NCBI GenBank assembly: GCA_019095985.1
Contig: CM032659.1
Coordinates: 10,536,531 to 10,600,530 of the forward strand
DNA from: Streblospio benedicti
Taxonomy: Eukaryota; Annelida; Polychaeta; Spionida; Spionidae
DNA length: 64,000 nt
Direction of reading: 5' to 3'
Position 1 is the stretch's first letter. Each line of letters starts with the position of its first letter. Under the pieces are notes generated by a model. It made no database searches, was not told the DNA's origin, and saw nothing but the letters and a program-made list of their open reading frames with translations. The translations under genes were made by a program, and so were the position numbers. Of this stretch, positions 61,487-64,000 are shown in pieces.

Positions 61487-62590
61487 CTATCAAGAGTCAA
61501 CATAAGGATGACTAAAGAAATTAAATATGGCCTAATCTGTTGTGCCAGCTTGGGCTCAGTCGCAAGCATGAAGAACTAGCGAATATGAGTAGGCCATATT
61601 TGTACAAAATAAATGTAGTAATTGCTGTGCCGCATCCATTGATTAGAATTTTTTAATAATGATTGAGATTAGATGCAATGATATATTTTTTTAATAAATT
61701 TAACAAATTTCCGGCACGTACTGCCATTATTATCAAGTTACAAGTGGGAGTGTGGGGGTGGGGAGGGGTGTTTTTCGTGCGTGGGGGGGGTCATGGTATG
61801 GGGGGGATTTGGAGGTGCGGTGGCAGTAGATGTATGTGCTGTCTCAGGCATTTCTGAAATGCAATGATTATATATATTTACATTGTATCTACATTATAGA
61901 CCTTAGAATTAGAATAATTGTAATCAATAAAATAGTAAACTTTTAATAAAGTGTTTTTGAAAATGCATTTAAAAAAAATCTTTTTTGGGGGGGGGGGACT
62001 AAATTGTAGGGGCGGGGGGGCTTTAAGGCTAATATGGCAGGCGGGGGGGGCTAGAGCCCCCCAAGCGCCCCCGCTGGATCTGGCCCTGTATAGTATACTT
62101 GCCATTCCATAAGGCCCTGTAGTGAACCCTGAAGTTGAGACTACAAAAAGGTTTTTTGGGTGATTTGGCATCTGTGGGCCCCATAGAGCTTAAATTCACC
62201 GGATGCTAAAAAATTTACCTTGGGCAACAATTTTTAAGGCCATTTTTCAAAATTGCCGCCATGAAAAATGATGAATACGGCTAAGAATGACTATAGAACC
62301 CACAAAAACATAAATATTGGTGTCAAATTGATGAGTAATTGGTAAGCTTTAAGGTTTTTACATAAAAATGTATGAATAAATCAGGTGGCCATCTTATATT
62401 TTTTCAAAATGGCCGCCATTATGAAAACTTGCCACCAAAAAGTGCCACAGGAGACAAAATTCATTGTATTTTTCTTTGTTTCCAGACTATGTTGTTGTTC
62501 TCTATTGATTTTAAACTTCGATACAAATATGTACTAAGAATAAGTCAATAAAATAATCAATAAATCAATATGTTAGTGCAATCATGCGTT
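61487..62590. other. Region upstream of the visible SDR exons
   Basis: No further SDR exon recognised. Contains long G runs (61750-61830, 61985-62060) and two stretches with AAAATTGCCGCCATG / AAAATGGCCGCCATT, typical of interspersed repeats. Confidence 0.5.
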
Positions 62591-62598
62591 GACCAAGA

Positions 62599-64000
62599 GT
62601 GCCGCAGTTAGAGTTGGGAGCTGTGGGGGGAACTGAGCCGGAAGGCCGGAACCCTCCAGTGAAAATGGAGTCTAGGGACAAGACGAACCAGGTTCACGAC
62701 GGTGTGCAGGAAGACGATCTAGACTCGGGAAAGGTCAGGCGACAGCGGAATCGTGGGATAGGTGGTTTTGGCTCTGTCAGTGGGACCGCCAATAGACGAA
62801 ATGGGTGGACCGACTGAGCAGGTTTTCTTCATGGGACCCGTATGCTATGTGGAATCCCGGGAGAGACTTGAGCTCAGAGTGGAATGGTGCGAAGAAGCGG
62901 GAACGTCAGGGTATCTGCTACGTTTGGATACTGCCAAAAGGGTCCTGATCGACCTACTCAAGACGAACCAGGCTGACATCGCGAAGAAATTGGCTGAAGG
63001 GGGAATTCCCAAGGCTATGAAGATGCGGCTGGTGCGTAGAGTCGTGACGACCCTGGGAAGTACCAGACATACATCGCGCAGGAGAAAGAGAAGGAGAACG
63101 CTACGAAGCCCAAGAACCCTCCCACCGCGAATGTAGTGCGGCTAAAGGAGGTGATGGATCAGCAGAACACCGCGCAGTCGACAGGACAGGCGAACGTGGC
63201 TAAGGAGAAAACGTCACGGAAGGGCGCATCAAAATCTCAGGGGGGCAGCCGGCGGAAGTGAGGCACCCCGGGAGGAGCCCGCAGGAGATCGGATGGAGCC
63301 AGTCAGGGTCGCGGCCGGGAGTGGACGATGGATGCTGGAAATGTGGTCAGATGGATCATTACCACTACCAGTGCCCAGATGCAACCAAAGCAGAGTTGGA
63401 CTCATGGAAGCTCCAAGCACGGAAGCGACGCGATCAAGGCGGAGGCGGACGGATGGATGGCGGGCCGCAGGCCAACGTGAAGAACGCCAAGGATGTCCAA
63501 GCCGATGTGGGGATGGACCCTTCTTCCCCGGTCACGTCGCCGGAGGTAAACAAATAAGCAGGGAGAATGGGCTGAGGATTCCCCCTGCTGGCTTGATATC
63601 AAGCGTCAAGCGAGATGGAAAGCTCACAGGTGATGGTGTGTTGCAGCTGACGTCATACGAGGATTCGCTGGGGGATGGTCAGGCTGACTCGGGAGCGCCA
63701 AGGAGTTGTGCAGCACCGAGGGCGCCGGGATCTCGCTGTGCTGAGTCCCAGGGACTTTCCAAGATGCCAGGTGGCTTAGTCAAGGGTCCTAGGGCAAGAG
63801 GGCCTGGAGGAGAGCCCCACCAAATGGAGAAGGGAACCGGGGAGGCTGGTCGCCGCCCGCAAGGGGTGAGCCCGCTCTCAGGGTCTCAGGATCTTAGAAC
63901 TTCGTCTTCCAGAGGAGGCAGTGTTGCTGCGAGTCGTACTCCACTGGGGGAGAAGCTCGACCCTTGGTGCAAGACGTCTGGTCATTTGGAGGCAGACGAC
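62599..64000 (+). mobile_element. Decayed retroelement gag/ORF1-like segment with a CCHC zinc knuckle, runs off the window
   Basis: GC-rich, unlike its flanks. Basic, Arg/Lys/Gly-rich translated stretches in several frames surround one CX2CX4HX4C zinc knuckle (near 63340-63380), as in Gag proteins of LTR elements and ORF1 of some LINEs. Reading is broken several times, so this is a fossil. No protease, reverse transcriptase or LTR is visible before the window ends, so family and total length cannot be given. Confidence 0.5.

Noticed and set aside
61079-61579. 166-codon + strand open frame
   Set aside because: Antisense to two SDR exons with correct splice sites and conserved motifs on the minus strand.

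Overview
The window is nuclear DNA from an animal, most likely a marine invertebrate (the species cannot be read from the sequence). The evidence is three intron-rich protein genes with canonical GT-AG introns, an AT-rich background, and a heavy load of tRNA-derived SINEs, small DNA transposons, LINE pieces and a Penelope-like element. There is nothing bacterial or organellar.

Layout. 1-3560: repeats, mostly one 2.4-kb element with 12-bp inverted ends (hAT-like), which stops 43 bp before the first codon of gene 1. 3604-15033 (+): CNOT9 (RQCD1/Rcd1/CAF40), eight coding exons, complete, 317 residues, followed by a roughly 1.5-kb 3'UTR with a clear poly(A) site near 16.55 kb. 16.7-18.2 kb: two copies of an inverted-repeat element. 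About 18.7-22.1 kb: probable 3'UTR of gene 2. 22148-50007 (-): IGF2BP/Imp, complete, 16 coding exons per transcript, 627 residues (two RRM, four KH), convergent with CNOT9. Its long introns hold a piggyBac-like MITE, SINEs, a miniature Penelope-like element, duplicated repeats and a hairpin. 50.0-58.5 kb: a candidate promoter of IGF2BP (CRE plus TATA near 50.6 kb), two Harbinger-like MITEs and a 3' LINE fragment. 58601-61486 (-): the last four exons of a short-chain dehydrogenase/reductase of carbonyl-reductase type; its 5' exons are not visible. 62.6-64.0 kb: a decayed gag/ORF1-like retroelement segment running off the window.

The main biological observation is inside IGF2BP. The 43-nt exon coding for beta-2 and the variable loop of KH1 is present twice in tandem (34482-34524 and 34414-34456). 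The copies have the same length, phase and donor, but different residues, and they are separated by only 25 nt. This is the architecture of sterically enforced mutually exclusive exons, so the gene probably makes two KH1 variants. A second, in-frame 21-nt alternative acceptor is visible in the exon after the KH2 core. CNOT9 (CCR4-NOT deadenylase module) and IGF2BP (mRNA stabilisation and localisation) both act on mRNA fate, but nothing here shows that their adjacency is functional.

All exon models were built by hand from splice sites, reading phase and family similarity remembered without a database; no alignment was run.
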